Assembly: GCA_034401795.1 (NCBI GenBank)
Contig: CM067365.1
Coordinates: 7,773,907-7,837,906, forward strand
Source: Chaetoderma sp. LZ-2023a
Lineage: Eukaryota > Mollusca > Caudofoveata > Chaetodermatida > Chaetodermatidae
Reading direction: 5' to 3'
DNA length: 64,000 nucleotides
A program made the translations under genes and the position numbers. This document shows, piece after piece, positions 54,220-64,000 of this stretch (position 1 is the stretch's first letter; each line of letters opens with the position of its first letter). The notes under the pieces were generated by a model. That model made no database searches, had not been told where the DNA came from, and saw nothing but the letters and a program-made list of their open reading frames with translations.

Positions 54220-55136
54220 GAGGACTGTCTGATTTAGATTACTGAAGGTTAAATGAGCATAAGCAACATGTCATACCTCTTACACATTTCATAAAACTGA
54301 ATTTTCATGCCTGTAATCTTAATCTGTTAACATGCATAATATTTGTAATAACTTTATATATCTTAATATACAATGTAATACAATTTGTATGTTATTATGG
54401 TGTTTTGTTTCTTTTATTGCATTATTACTAAGACTAGTAAGTAAGCATGAAAAAGCATAGTACAAATATGCTGAAATTAGTTTTGGACAGTTTAGGACTG
54501 GTTTAAACCCTTTAAGACAGGTTTTAGACAAAGTCTGTTCAAAATTAGTTTTGGACAGTCCAAAACCCAACCCTGCCACCAAGTATCCAAGATATTTACA
54601 TAGATATATGACACTGGTGATTTTGCCTATGTGCACAAACATAAAACACATGACATTCAAAGAACAAAAGAACTGTACATAGCTCCTAGCTAGACGTGCA
54701 TATGGAGATACAATACTGCAGCTAGCCGAAGCATAAACTGCATTGACCATAGCTTCCCCACCGGCGACCACACACCTCATGGTCTATAACGAAAGATTTA
54801 TAGGTAAGAAACGATTCTCTGCAGGGCAAATCATCCTGGTACAAGCAATAAAGGACTAAACGAGCTGTTATCGTATGCAGGAAGATCAATGTATCGTCTG
54901 GTAAGGTGTTTTCGAGAGTCATGTGATTTAGAGGGTACGTACTTTTGACGTTCTGATGCGCGCGCCATTTAGGTCATGTCAACAAATCATGTGTCATTAA
55001 ATAGATACAGTATTTTTACACCACAAGTGTAAATTTTTAAAAGATGCGCGTAGAACAAGTGATTATTTTATGCATTTTGTGGTCAGTGTAGTGAAAAACA
55101 TGTATTTTCACTATTACTTTTTTTACCCATGATAAA

Positions 55137-56589
55137 AATACTGTTAACTTATAGGGAAATAATACAAATAAATCCAGTTTTTGCGTCCAACGACATCTGC
55201 CAGTTACTGACCTGAGTAGCATAGCAGTTCCGTTACCATAACAATAATTTTATTTCTCCAGAAGCGTGGAACTGTCATGGGGTGCTTATGTAGTTTCAGA
55301 TCTAGATTGATTTTTCTCTACCCGCAATGGCGATTCAAACAGGCTCTAATTACCACATACTATACAAATTCAAATAAATTTTTTTCTATTTCCTGGTAGG
55401 CAAAACACTGATATTCATTTTCAATACCACATTTACCAATTTCCAAAAGAAAAACTGAAAGATTTTAAAGTTTTTATTGTTTTGGCTGAAATTTGCTGCT
55501 ACCCGGTTATCACGAAAAGCGGAAAATAACCGGGTCTGGATTCACAACTATATATTAAGTTCTGTGTTTTGTATCAGACCCATTTATGGCACTATTGCCG
55601 GTGACCCTCTCTCATTTGCAGAAATCATAAAAATGACTAATACACTGGTCACCTCACTAGAGTTGAAATTATGTGATTACATCACCTTCGAAAACACATG
55701 ACGCATTACTGAGATTGCATCTGCAGACCAGTTTGTGGATATCTATAAGCGGTAAGTTTATTTTAGGGTTTATTTTTATGCATGCTTTATTTCATTGAAT
55801 GGTTGCTAGTTACGAAATTTACCAAATTTGTTGATAAAACTCCTACGGTTACATTAAATCATAGAAAATGTGCTTACACCCTCGAAAACCCATTATGATT
55901 ATCTGATGACACAACGGCTATATCCCTTGTAGGAAAGGTGTAAAACTACAGCATCAATAATTTCTGTATAAAGTACATGATTTGCGAAAGGTGTAAAATC
56001 ACTCTTCCATGCATATGTATGTATGTAATTATATATATATTAAGTTTTGGGAAAGGTGTAAAATTACACCTTCCATTAGATCTCGTATAAAGTATATGAT
56101 AGGGGAATGGTGCAAAACTACACCTTCCATATGTGTAAGTGAATAAATACATTTAGGTACACATACTGACATGATATTAACATTTCTGGGAAAGGTGTGA
56201 GATTACACCTTCCTTCTTGAACAAGTAAATTATTAGTATATGTTTTTCCACATCACATTGACCCGCTGGACTTCAGTCTTTTGGCAGAGATGTTCTACAG
56301 GTTTGCAGGACTTTGGGCATGTGGGTTGTTTTTTATGATAGTTTGACTGAGGGTCAAATTGTTTCCTATGTGCCCAACATGCCCCAAGATCACATAAAAT
56401 TATATAACAAGCACATACTACTGTCTGGCTGCATGTGAAAGCATAACAGCTTCCTGATACATTCCAGAACTAAGTTTGTATATATGTATATGTATTTATA
56501 GTTGACCCTGTATAGATGTGTACAAAGTATAAATCTATAAGCATATAACATATAACAATAGTATTGTCAAGTTGTAGATTAGTTGAAAG
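55137..56589. other. Single-copy DNA, no gene recognised
   Basis: First sequence beyond the duplicated block. Apart from the hairpin cluster at 55925-56220, nothing was recognised; open frames are short and lack family features. Confidence 0.5.
55925..56220. repeat. Cluster of five short hairpins
   Basis: Five repeats of GGAAAGGTGTAA, of which three or four are followed directly by the complementary TTACACCTTCC, occur near 55932, 55985, 56048, 56106 and 56190. They are separated by 50-85 bp of AT-rich sequence containing a recurring CGTATAAAGTA phrase. Confidence 0.75.
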
Positions 56590-58149
56590 TAGGGCTGGGC
56601 GGTTTGGCCTAAAGGAAAACCGGTGACGGTATCACTAATTAAACCGGTATTAACGAAATACTGGTTTACGGGGTTAGAATGATCGAAAATAATTTGAAAT
56701 ATGAAAATATGCCGTTTTCATTCGCTACAGTACATGTATTTCGCGATTTGACAACTGACGTAAATTGCCACGAAATTAGAGCGGTAACTACGTACGACTG
56801 CTCACTTCGACGCTATCTATCTCAAAATAGTAGTTAAAATAAATAAAATAAATAAAGTCTGGTTCTTGTAATGTCGTGAAAATAACACTAACTACTAAAA
56901 TGTTGATTTTCAACACTGTTATTAGGTAACTATTTTCGAAAGCGTAGTAAAATCTAACGTGTGTAAGTAGGAACCCGGATATGAGAGCGAGTTTAGGCTC
57001 CTAGTAGAGTACTGCACATACGGTTAAAGTTCGCATAACCACCTACAGTATGATCTAGTCTAGTAAGTCATGTGTTTGTATTTGAGTACTCAGTATTTAG
57101 TAATACTCCTCAATGAACTGTCGTTCAAGCGGGTGAATGTCATTCAGCACGTAACTAAAGAGTAGTCATTTCCCGGAAATCGCGCCTCAAGAATTCTCAC
57201 AAAAAATGTGTTTGACTATTTTTTTGGCGAGGTTCATATGTCATATAATAAAGAGATTATGATAATTTGACAACATAAACGCAATGATTCGTGAATCTAA
57301 CTTAACACTCCGTACTTGAAGATATATGAAGACGAAAAAGACCGGGCCGTAAAACAAAACGATGTGATTCTAACGCCCATTGAGCAAAAAAGTCATTTGG
57401 TAAAAAATACTACGAATTTCATTCATAAAATCGATAGTAGTGAATATCCCGGCGGAAGAATTTGTTAACAACCAATCACATTACGCCGGCTCGTATTTGA
57501 GAGGCTAAGAGGTGTATTTTACTTGTAACTACTCCGCCAACGTAAGAAGACTTAATCGTTTTCATTTCTCGGGCATTCAAGCAATTTGTCTCGTATGTCT
57601 TAGTCCGTGATGGGTCATTTTATGTTTGTCACAATCTAAGGGAAATAATGATTTGTTTGGATTGGGAGTTCATTGTATAGCGTCGTTGTTTTTGTATCAT
57701 GTCACATTTGGAATCCTAATTAAACATAGTACAAACTCGCATTGAAAAAAGGATTATTTGTTGCAAAGAAGAAATTTAGATTTTCAAATTATTCAATCTT
57801 ACATTGAACCCGCAGAGCTTACGTCATGTAAAATTCATTGCTGGCAAATCAAATCATATTTGCAGAGCGTCGTCCTCGGCCGATTTGTTGGGATTTCACC
57901 AACACCCTTGCTTTCCCATGGTTAATAGTTATAGATGACTGTATTTTATGTCTCTAGTAGCAAATGGTTACACTAGATGACAATATTAAACTGCAAGTCA
58001 AGAACAAACTAGTTTAGGACAGTTACCAGATTTTGCGCAATGACAATCTTACGGACGGTTTTTTGGTTTTTTAATTTTTGTAATGGTTTTTTAACCGTCG
58101 CCATAAAAAACTGTGAGACGGTGTGAAACCGGTATACCGCCCAGCCCTA
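56590..58149. mobile_element. Non-autonomous hAT element (1560 bp)
   Basis: Terminal repeats TAGGGCTGGGCGG and CCGCCCAGCCCTA are flanked by a perfect 8-bp duplication GTTGAAAG (56582-56589, 58150-58157). No transposase domain is visible. The ends resemble those at 2922-4486, suggesting related families. Confidence 0.9.
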
Positions 58150-58261
58150 GTTGAAAGTACACAGCCTGCGAAAACCTGAAAGCTAGGAACGGCTGACAGG
58201 GCAACGGCCTATTACCCATTACATACAGCCGAAATTGATATGATCATGATATGATGTATCC

Positions 58262-58320
58262 TTATTCTTAACCCTCACGAAAAGTTGTGACTCCCTTATT
58301 CTTAACCCTCACGAAGTAGT
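58262..58320. repeat. Short direct repeat
   Basis: Two copies of CCTTATTCTTAACCCTCACG about 34 bp apart. No function evident. Confidence 0.7.
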
Positions 58321-58719
58321 AACTCGCGTTTATGTGTTATTTAATTGTCACTTTCTTAGAATGGTGAAAAAAGCATCATTATGAAGTATTACTGGCCCTG
58401 ATATCTCTAAAAACAATGATTTTAACCAAATTATATGTATTTGAACCATTTTAGACCTTCATGTTTCTAGCTTAGACTCCCAATAGCATTACCCAAAAAG
58501 TCCCAGACTTCCTGTATTTAGAAGTTTGTTGAAACCCTGGTATGTGTGTATGTATGTGTATGTTTGTATGTATTGTACATTATAAGTCTGAGGCGAGACT
58601 CATATACTTTCTAACCGAAAATCTGTATGCCTAATAAAATCCCCAAATAGGTTAATTTACTGGCTAATAATCCCAGAAAGGTAGTCAAGTCCCTGTATAA
58701 GTTTTCATATCAAGGTAGC

Positions 58720-58905
58720 TTTTCAGCATTCTGTCACCGTGCCACTGTCTTGTGTGTCATATATATGTTAATGTATAAATGTTTTGTAACGTGTGTAAGG
58801 AGTCCATCACTCAATAGGCCATGCCTTTGATGGACTGCCTGTTTAGATTATATTTACATGTATAGAAAAACCATGAAATAAAGCAACTTTGAACTTGAAC
58901 TTGAT
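58720..58905 (+). mobile_element. Possible LINE 3' tail
   Basis: AT-rich sequence with an AATAAAG signal ends in TTTGAACTTGAACTTGA, a short tandem tail typical of some non-LTR retrotransposon 3' ends. No coding part is attached. Confidence 0.35.
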
Positions 58906-58909
58906 TGCC

Positions 58910-60550
58910 TTACTTAATTATTAATACTTATTAAAATCATGCTGTTGACATTAAAAACATTATAGATAATTTTATCTATTCTATAGTGTTTTAACCAGAT
59001 TTCGTGGCAACCGAAATCGGTTAGAATCAAGATATAGCCTGAAAAGACATTTACAAAGAGATGCAATGCGCAAATGCTGGGGACGATAGACAATGTTGCC
59101 ACGAAAATAGAAGCAACATCTTGATGCAAGCGACCTGCACAGAAATGGATTCAACCAATGGAGCGCCAAATTTCGGATAAATCCTAAATAATGTTGAGAG
59201 AAACCCATGTGATAAAAATTGAAACTACCTCAGTTTGTCCCGGAATTTAAACTGCGTCATTGTTTGCGATTTGATGCTAAAATAACTTTGGTTTCATCTG
59301 TCAAACAGCGTCATGTTAGCTTCCTCCAAAATAAAAACAGATGGATTATGGGAACTATCCGAAAAACACTGAAACGCGGATCGGTATATACGACAAGACC
59401 TTAGACCCAAAATACTCCTATTCATAGAATCGCGATGACGTCATCACAATCAAGTTTCCCATAGTACCCTGGGAGAGACGCCATTTTCGGAGGGGCTAAT
59501 TTAACATTACAGGCAATGGGCCGTAAATCCCTAATTACATTTTCTTTAATATCTTGCAAAATTCACTCATGATTTGATGTTTTCTGATACCTGGCGGGGA
59601 TATTACAGATTCTCAGGCACATGATTTAATGGTTTGAACTCTACAGATGTAGAGGCCGCGATGTTCTTTGGTGGATAACTTGCCGGATCTACTGGCCATG
59701 TCTAAAAGTGGATATTTAACCACCGCCCTGATGTTGTGTGTGTTTATTTTAACCTTATGACCGTAGTAAGTAAACTTTGCCCGGTACGTCTTAAGAGCTA
59801 ACTGACGTACCTGTTAAGCTTAGTTATGCATCTACAACAGTATTCAACAACCCTCTCTGTTAATGGCTTGTTCTCAACTTTCATACCTACCGTCATTGAA
59901 CGGGAACGTTTCTCATAGCAGTAATGTTATTGTAGAACTTACTAACCATTCGTTAGACATTCTTATATTGTGATAACTGTCCTGAGTTCGCACCGCTCCC
60001 ATCCTGGATCAGCATGCGGGAATCCTGTCTGCAGGAATCTACATGCGGAAACTATTCCAGCTTCCAGAGAACATGTCGACTCATGTCACACCAACGATGA
60101 CGTATCAATTTCAGTAACATGATAGCCCGTCCTTAAGAATGGCTACCGAGTATTCAAGTAACTATACATAACATCTTTAATTATTCTATTAATCACAACT
60201 TTTATGATTGTATCTTATCTTTGTAAATGGTCCCGATGACTAAAAGGCACCATAACGGTCTTAGGACCGCAAGTTATAATTTCTTTATCTGATCATAGTT
60301 ATTTTTATTTACTGTAAGGTGTTTTCACTAACTGCACCATAATAGGTCTATCAACCTGTACCATTATTATTATCGTGATCAATTCACATTGTTATTACTT
60401 GTACTTGGTTAGTTTAGTATTTGGCTAGTAATCATCCGTTGATATGTTTTGTTTAATTGTTTACAGAAAACTTAGGACCGCAGTGCATTTAGGAAATACT
60501 ATACAGCAACATTATATACGCATCATTTTCTCCCGCCACCAACATGTTGC
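58910..60550. other. Single-copy DNA, no gene recognised
   Basis: Contains GATGACGTCATC at 59432 and GCCATTTTCGGAGG at 59481, which would suit a promoter, but no downstream exon could be supported. Two possible 3' splice-site sequences (for example TTGTTTACAG at 60465) are not tied to any coding exon. Confidence 0.35.
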
Positions 60551-61354
60551 TGTAGCTCGCGGGGTAGTGTCAGGCCATTCTGGTGTGTAGTGTCGAATCG
60601 CCATGTCGTATGTACACAATGAGTGATGACGTTGGCTAGCTCCCGGTCTCGGGGTTACGGATCTCATGCGATACTGCCCTACGGGTAACAAAGACCGGCT
60701 CCTAAGGCTGGTGGAACTCAATCATTCCGGTGGGGCCGTGCGACCATTGTCGCGAACATTAAACACAATGGTCTCATCCCAAGAGTTTGTGTCACTGGTA
60801 TGCCTGTCCATAGCAATTTTGTGATCTATAGACATACAATATTTGATTCGGTGACCTGACTAAAATAGGTCTATGCAATAGTTTTACCTAAACAGACCGT
60901 CAAGTATGCTAGGTAATAAAATGAGCATAAGAAAATACAAGACGTGGAGACAGCCTGATGAACTTTTAAATGCGCGACTCCCGGAGGTACCACACAGACT
61001 CGCAGGTCCACAGAGGTATCCCTGTAAGGGAGGCTCCAGTACACGAGATCACTAATTAACTTAATATAAGCTATTATACCTCTAAGCTGAAAGGAAAGAA
61101 AATCATCTTTTATAGTGTCGAAAAGCTATGTGCCTCACGCAGGCACTATTCCTGGTGCTAGTTTTGGGTGAGAAGTAGTAGCCTCGTGCGGGCCGTCATC
61201 ACTGAATCCTTGCGAGAGGCAAGTGCCTCGCATGGGCCTCTGTCACAGGAAAATGTCGCCACCGCTTAAAGTGGGAGAAGAGTTTTGGCCAGAAAGGGAC
61301 CCACTCTAATATTCAACCAAAATGCTATAAAGAAAAGACCATACCTAGTGAAAT
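60551..61354. repeat. 804-bp direct repeat, first copy
   Basis: Begins TGTAGCTCGC and ends ACCATACCTAGTGAAAT. It repeats immediately at 61355-62159 with a moderate number of differences (perhaps 10-15% by eye), so it is older than the large duplication. It contains AATCATTCCGGTGG, CGCGAACATTAAACACAA and GCCTGTCCATAGCAATTT blocks. No protein domain, tRNA or terminal inverted repeat was recognised. Confidence 0.88.
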
Positions 61355-62159
61355 TGTAGCTCGCCGGGTAGTGTCAGGCCGTTCCGGTGTATCATGTCAT
61401 CTCGCCGCGCCACAAGTGCACGACGAGTGATAATGCTGGTTAGCATCCAGTCTCGGGGTGACGGACCGTGTACGAGACTGCCCCACGGGAAACAAAAACC
61501 GGCTCCTAAGGCCAGTGGAACTCAATCATTCCGGTGGCGCCGTGCGACCATCAGCGCGAACATTAAACACAACTGTCTCATCCCAAGAATTTGTGTCACA
61601 AGTATGCCTGTCCATAGCAATTTCGTGATCTATGGACTTACAAGATTTGATTTGGTGGCCTAAAATTATAAGTCTATACAATGAGTTTACCTAAACAATT
61701 ATAAATATGCTAGATAAAACTACAGAAAGAGCATACGAAAATACGAGACATAGAGGCAGGTAGATGAACTTTTAAACATGGGGCTCCCGGAGGTACCACA
61801 CAGACTCGTAGGTCCGCAGAGTTATCCCCGCAAGAGAGGCTCCCGTACACGAGACATAGCTATTTAACTTAATATAAGTTATTATACCTCTAGGCTGAAA
61901 GGAAGAAGGTTATCTCAGGCGAAAAAGTGATGTGCCTCATGCGGACACTACTCCTAGTGCTAGTTTGGGTGAGGAGTATTATCCTGGCATGGACCATCAT
62001 CGCTGAATCCTTGCAAGAGGCAAGTGCCTCACGCTGGCCTCCGTCTCTGGAAGGTGTCGCCAAAGCTTAAAGCGGGAGAAGAATAGTAGGTAAAAATGGG
62101 CCCACTCTAATATTTCAAACAAAAATGCTTTAGAAAGAAAAGACCATACCTAGTGAGAT
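61355..62159. repeat. 804-bp direct repeat, second copy
   Basis: Tandem partner of 60551-61354, ending ACCATACCTAGTGAGAT. Adjacent tandem copies could be promoter monomers of a retroelement, but nothing diagnostic supports that. Confidence 0.88.
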
Positions 62160-62641
62160 TATTACTTTAGGGGTGCGTACTGGTTTACGTGAAGACGGGA
62201 CGGGTGATTCACGATGGATTCCCTCGTCACCGTCTTATGTGATTCTTAATATGCTGAATTAGTAGTTGCCGCTTTATTTCTGCGGGCCTTCTGCTTTGCT
62301 TAATTCCTTTTAGTTATTTTCAGAACAAGGATTATTTTAGGCCGCAACTGGCTGATATCCACCATGCTATTAGACACGGCTGTCACGGAGACATCCATAC
62401 TGTAGACAGCGCTCATACATGTTACTTAGTGGGATCTCCGAACTGGGTAAGAATCCGGACATTCTGCTTCGTAACCACATAAAACATTACAAGACATGGG
62501 TTACATTTCACGAAAGCATCATTAGGCCATTTCTCTTATCGTTATGGTGGGGGTAAGAGAGATGAATACCAACCGCAAATGTCCTTCCCGCAAAGGCGTG
62601 GCAGATCTAAATATCATGCCCAGACATTTTAACAGAATTCA

Positions 62642-63160
62642 GTGGGAATACGTATCGCGCCCGTCACCGGGTCCTATGGAACTAACCGTTTAACCTGTCC
62701 ATCTCCTTGCCTTTCTGACCGTGCAATCAGGAAGGGAACTACGCCGGAACGACCATACGCGGGGGAAAGACGGATCGCCCACACCCAGGATATCTATCCC
62801 ATACCTAACAGTACTGCTAGTCGTCTGCTAAAGTACGCTAAGTTCCGAAAGATGTCGTCTCCTGCCATATCCGTTCCCGCACCACATCTTCAGCCGACGG
62901 TACAGCTCACCGCCATCACCACGACAACTAGAGCGACCACCATGCCAGCTACAACCGCCAGCATCATGACAGCTACCGTCACCACAACATCAGCAACATT
63001 GGCAACTACTAGTACCGCCGCTGCTACACGGACGGATATCTTGGAACCAGCGGTAACTGTGAGAGACATCATGGATGCCCATATTTCCGCCACCATCGCT
63101 TCGTATGTTTCGGACAGAGCCAATAATACATTTCTTAATAAGTCTATTAAACAGGAATAG
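62642..63160 (+). CDS. Unrecognised Thr/Ala-rich open frame
   Basis: 172 codons from an ATG to TAG. The first 80 residues are basic and polar; the middle (about residues 90-130) is a Thr/Ala/Met run, and the end (DIMDAHISATIASYVSD) looks helical. A frame just upstream (about 62480-62630) ends in an Arg/Gly-rich FPQRRGRSKYHAQTF before a stop. Together these resemble the end of a Gag-like protein followed by a second part, but no family is recognised. The last 30-40 bases overlap LINE endonuclease coding sequence on the other strand, which lowers confidence that this is a real gene. Confidence 0.3.
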   Translation: MGIRIAPVTGSYGTNRLTCPSPCLSDRAIRKGTTPERPYAGERRIAHTQDIYPIPNSTASRLLKYAKFRKMSSPAISVPAPHLQPTVQLTAITTTTRATTMPATTASIMTATVTTTSATLATTSTAAATRTDILEPAVTVRDIMDAHISATIASYVSDRANNTFLNKSIKQE

Positions 63161-64000
63161 TTTTCATGTTTACAGTTGGGCGACCTATATACACATCCAA
63201 TAATAAGACAGTCTTTGTTCTCCAGCTTAATTTGACACCATTTAGACTCGGCAAACTTATCATCCCCAAGTATATGAATAGGGCTAGCTTTTAAAACCTT
63301 TTTTTTATATATAAAGCTACCCCCTTACGAGATGTAGTGGTGATTTCACTAATGTTTGTAAATAAGTCATACTGTTCCAGTGCAAATTCGCCATCTTGAG
63401 GGTCTATAGAAACATTTTTGGTAAGATCTCTGTAACCCCTATTATGTCCGGATTTTGTTCAGCAACAATAGCACCGAACCCCGCACGCTTGTTTAATAGG
63501 CTATCAGTATTAGCATAGAAACCTTTAAGTGAATCTTTAGTTGTCGATGAAATTGATTTACGTATTTTACTACCTTGTATAGACATGAATTTGTTTATGT
63601 GTTTTGCATTGGTTTTAAATTTTTTCTTTTGCTTTTCATAACTTACATCATTGTTAACATGATTATGTAGAATATCCATATTTACATCATTTACAGTAAT
63701 GGTTTCTCTGGTTCCATTGACAAGAATGTTGTCAGTGTGCAACAGATGTTTATCACAGTCATTTATAGCTCTAACCGTATGATACAAGCATCCATTACCT
63801 TTCTGATTTACTCGAGTCTCTATTACTAATGGATTGAATTTGTTTGATATGGATATTGTGTGAGCTTTAGGATATGATAAGGAGTTTACTGGCTGCCTTG
63901 GCTCCTCCAAACAGATGTCCCTACTAAAAAATCCTGACAATCAGTTGTGGCGGTTATTGCTATATCCATATGAGCAGAGAGATAATTGGTGATATTCTCT
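63125..64000 (-). pseudogene. LINE endonuclease region, frameshifted, runs off window end
   Basis: The minus strand encodes the start of an APE-type endonuclease: LKGFYANTDSLLNKR, AEQNPDIIGVTE, SIDPQDGEFALEQYDLF, RKGVALYIKK and IIGCVYRSPNCKHENYS, in CR1/Jockey style. These blocks are in different frames, with shifts near 63415 and 63300. The upstream part (63540-63940) has no recognised domain. RT is missing; the element is truncated near 63125. Confidence 0.85.

Larger units (their letters stand above)
45663..54575 (+). mobile_element. hAT transposon, internally deleted, split by DIRS C
   Basis: Terminal inverted repeats CAGGGTTGG and CCAACCCTG are flanked by 8-bp near-identical duplications (CCACCAAA at 45655-45662, CCACCAAG at 54576-54583). 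Copy 1 has an unoccupied site near 20590. Subterminal GTTTAAAC and TCCAAAAC repeats occur at both ends. Without DIRS C it would be about 1.98 kb. Only a BED finger and the C-terminal dimerisation segment of the transposase remain, so it is a deletion derivative that would need a partner enzyme. Confidence 0.9.
25467..55136. repeat. Segmental copy 2 of the ATG9 5' region
   Basis: Partner of 1-21154. The left limit is set only by the window start of copy 1; the right limit is where copy 1 meets the gap. The extra length comes from DIRS B (7055 bp) and the hAT containing DIRS C (8913 bp). Copy 2 has an uninterrupted minisatellite where copy 1 carries DIRS A (near 45040). Confidence 0.93.

Noticed and set aside
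54584..55136. A third copy of the segmental duplication
   Set aside because: It is simply the continuation of copy 2 after the hAT insertion, matching 20597-21154.
55477..55701. A 74-codon frame in single-copy DNA
   Set aside because: No domain, splice-site context or conservation evidence; a frame of this length is expected by chance.
58914..59208. Overlapping 71- and 75-codon minus-strand frames
   Set aside because: They are in different frames of the same DNA, with no recognised features.
60551..62159. The 804-bp direct repeats as LTRs of a retrovirus-like element
   Set aside because: The copies are immediately adjacent with nothing between them, and no TG...CA ends, primer-binding site or pol domains were seen.

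Overview
This window is eukaryotic, from an AT-rich animal genome dense in transposable elements. It is most likely a marine lophotrochozoan, plausibly a mollusc. That placement rests on the DIRS retrotransposons, the hAT and TTAA MITEs, and a 160-bp tandem repeat of a style I associate with mollusc genomes. The species is not identified. No bacterial operon, CRISPR array, rRNA or tRNA was seen.

The only host gene I can support is ATG9, the multispanning autophagy scaffold/scramblase, on the minus strand. Six 5' exons (39368-39497, 37725-37833, 27632-27775, 25304-25439, 24434-24536, 22893-22992) join in consistent phase into 240 codons with strong ATG9 similarity. The first three exons are present a second time at 6894-7023, 5220-5328 and 2187-2330. 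The duplication covers the whole neighbourhood: 1-21154 matches 25467-55136 at what looks by eye like a few percent divergence, interrupted only by transposon insertions. A 500-N scaffold gap (21155-21654) lies between the copies. The simplest reading is two haplotypes of one locus scaffolded head to tail; a true tandem duplication is the alternative.

The copies differ by large transposon insertions. Copy 1 carries DIRS element A (12658-19669). Copy 2 carries DIRS element B (28395-35449) inside ATG9 intron 2, and an internally deleted hAT transposon (45663-54575) that itself contains DIRS element C (46448-53382). A fourth DIRS end (D, 21655-21999) emerges from the gap. A and C belong to one family; B and D to another. 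All three full-length elements run on the minus strand in the order Gag, RT-RNase H-methyltransferase, tyrosine recombinase. Each has inverted terminal repeats and an internal complementary region that spells out the circle junction. B looks intact; A has a good recombinase but a broken RT; C has a good RT but a frameshifted recombinase.

The rest is repeats: palindromic MITEs in introns and upstream DNA, hAT and TTAA MITEs, minisatellites and decayed non-LTR retrotransposons. Beyond 55137 the sequence is single copy. It holds a hairpin cluster, a 1.56-kb hAT element with a perfect 8-bp target duplication, a tandem 804-bp duplication of unknown nature, an unrecognised Thr-rich frame, and the 5' part of a LINE.
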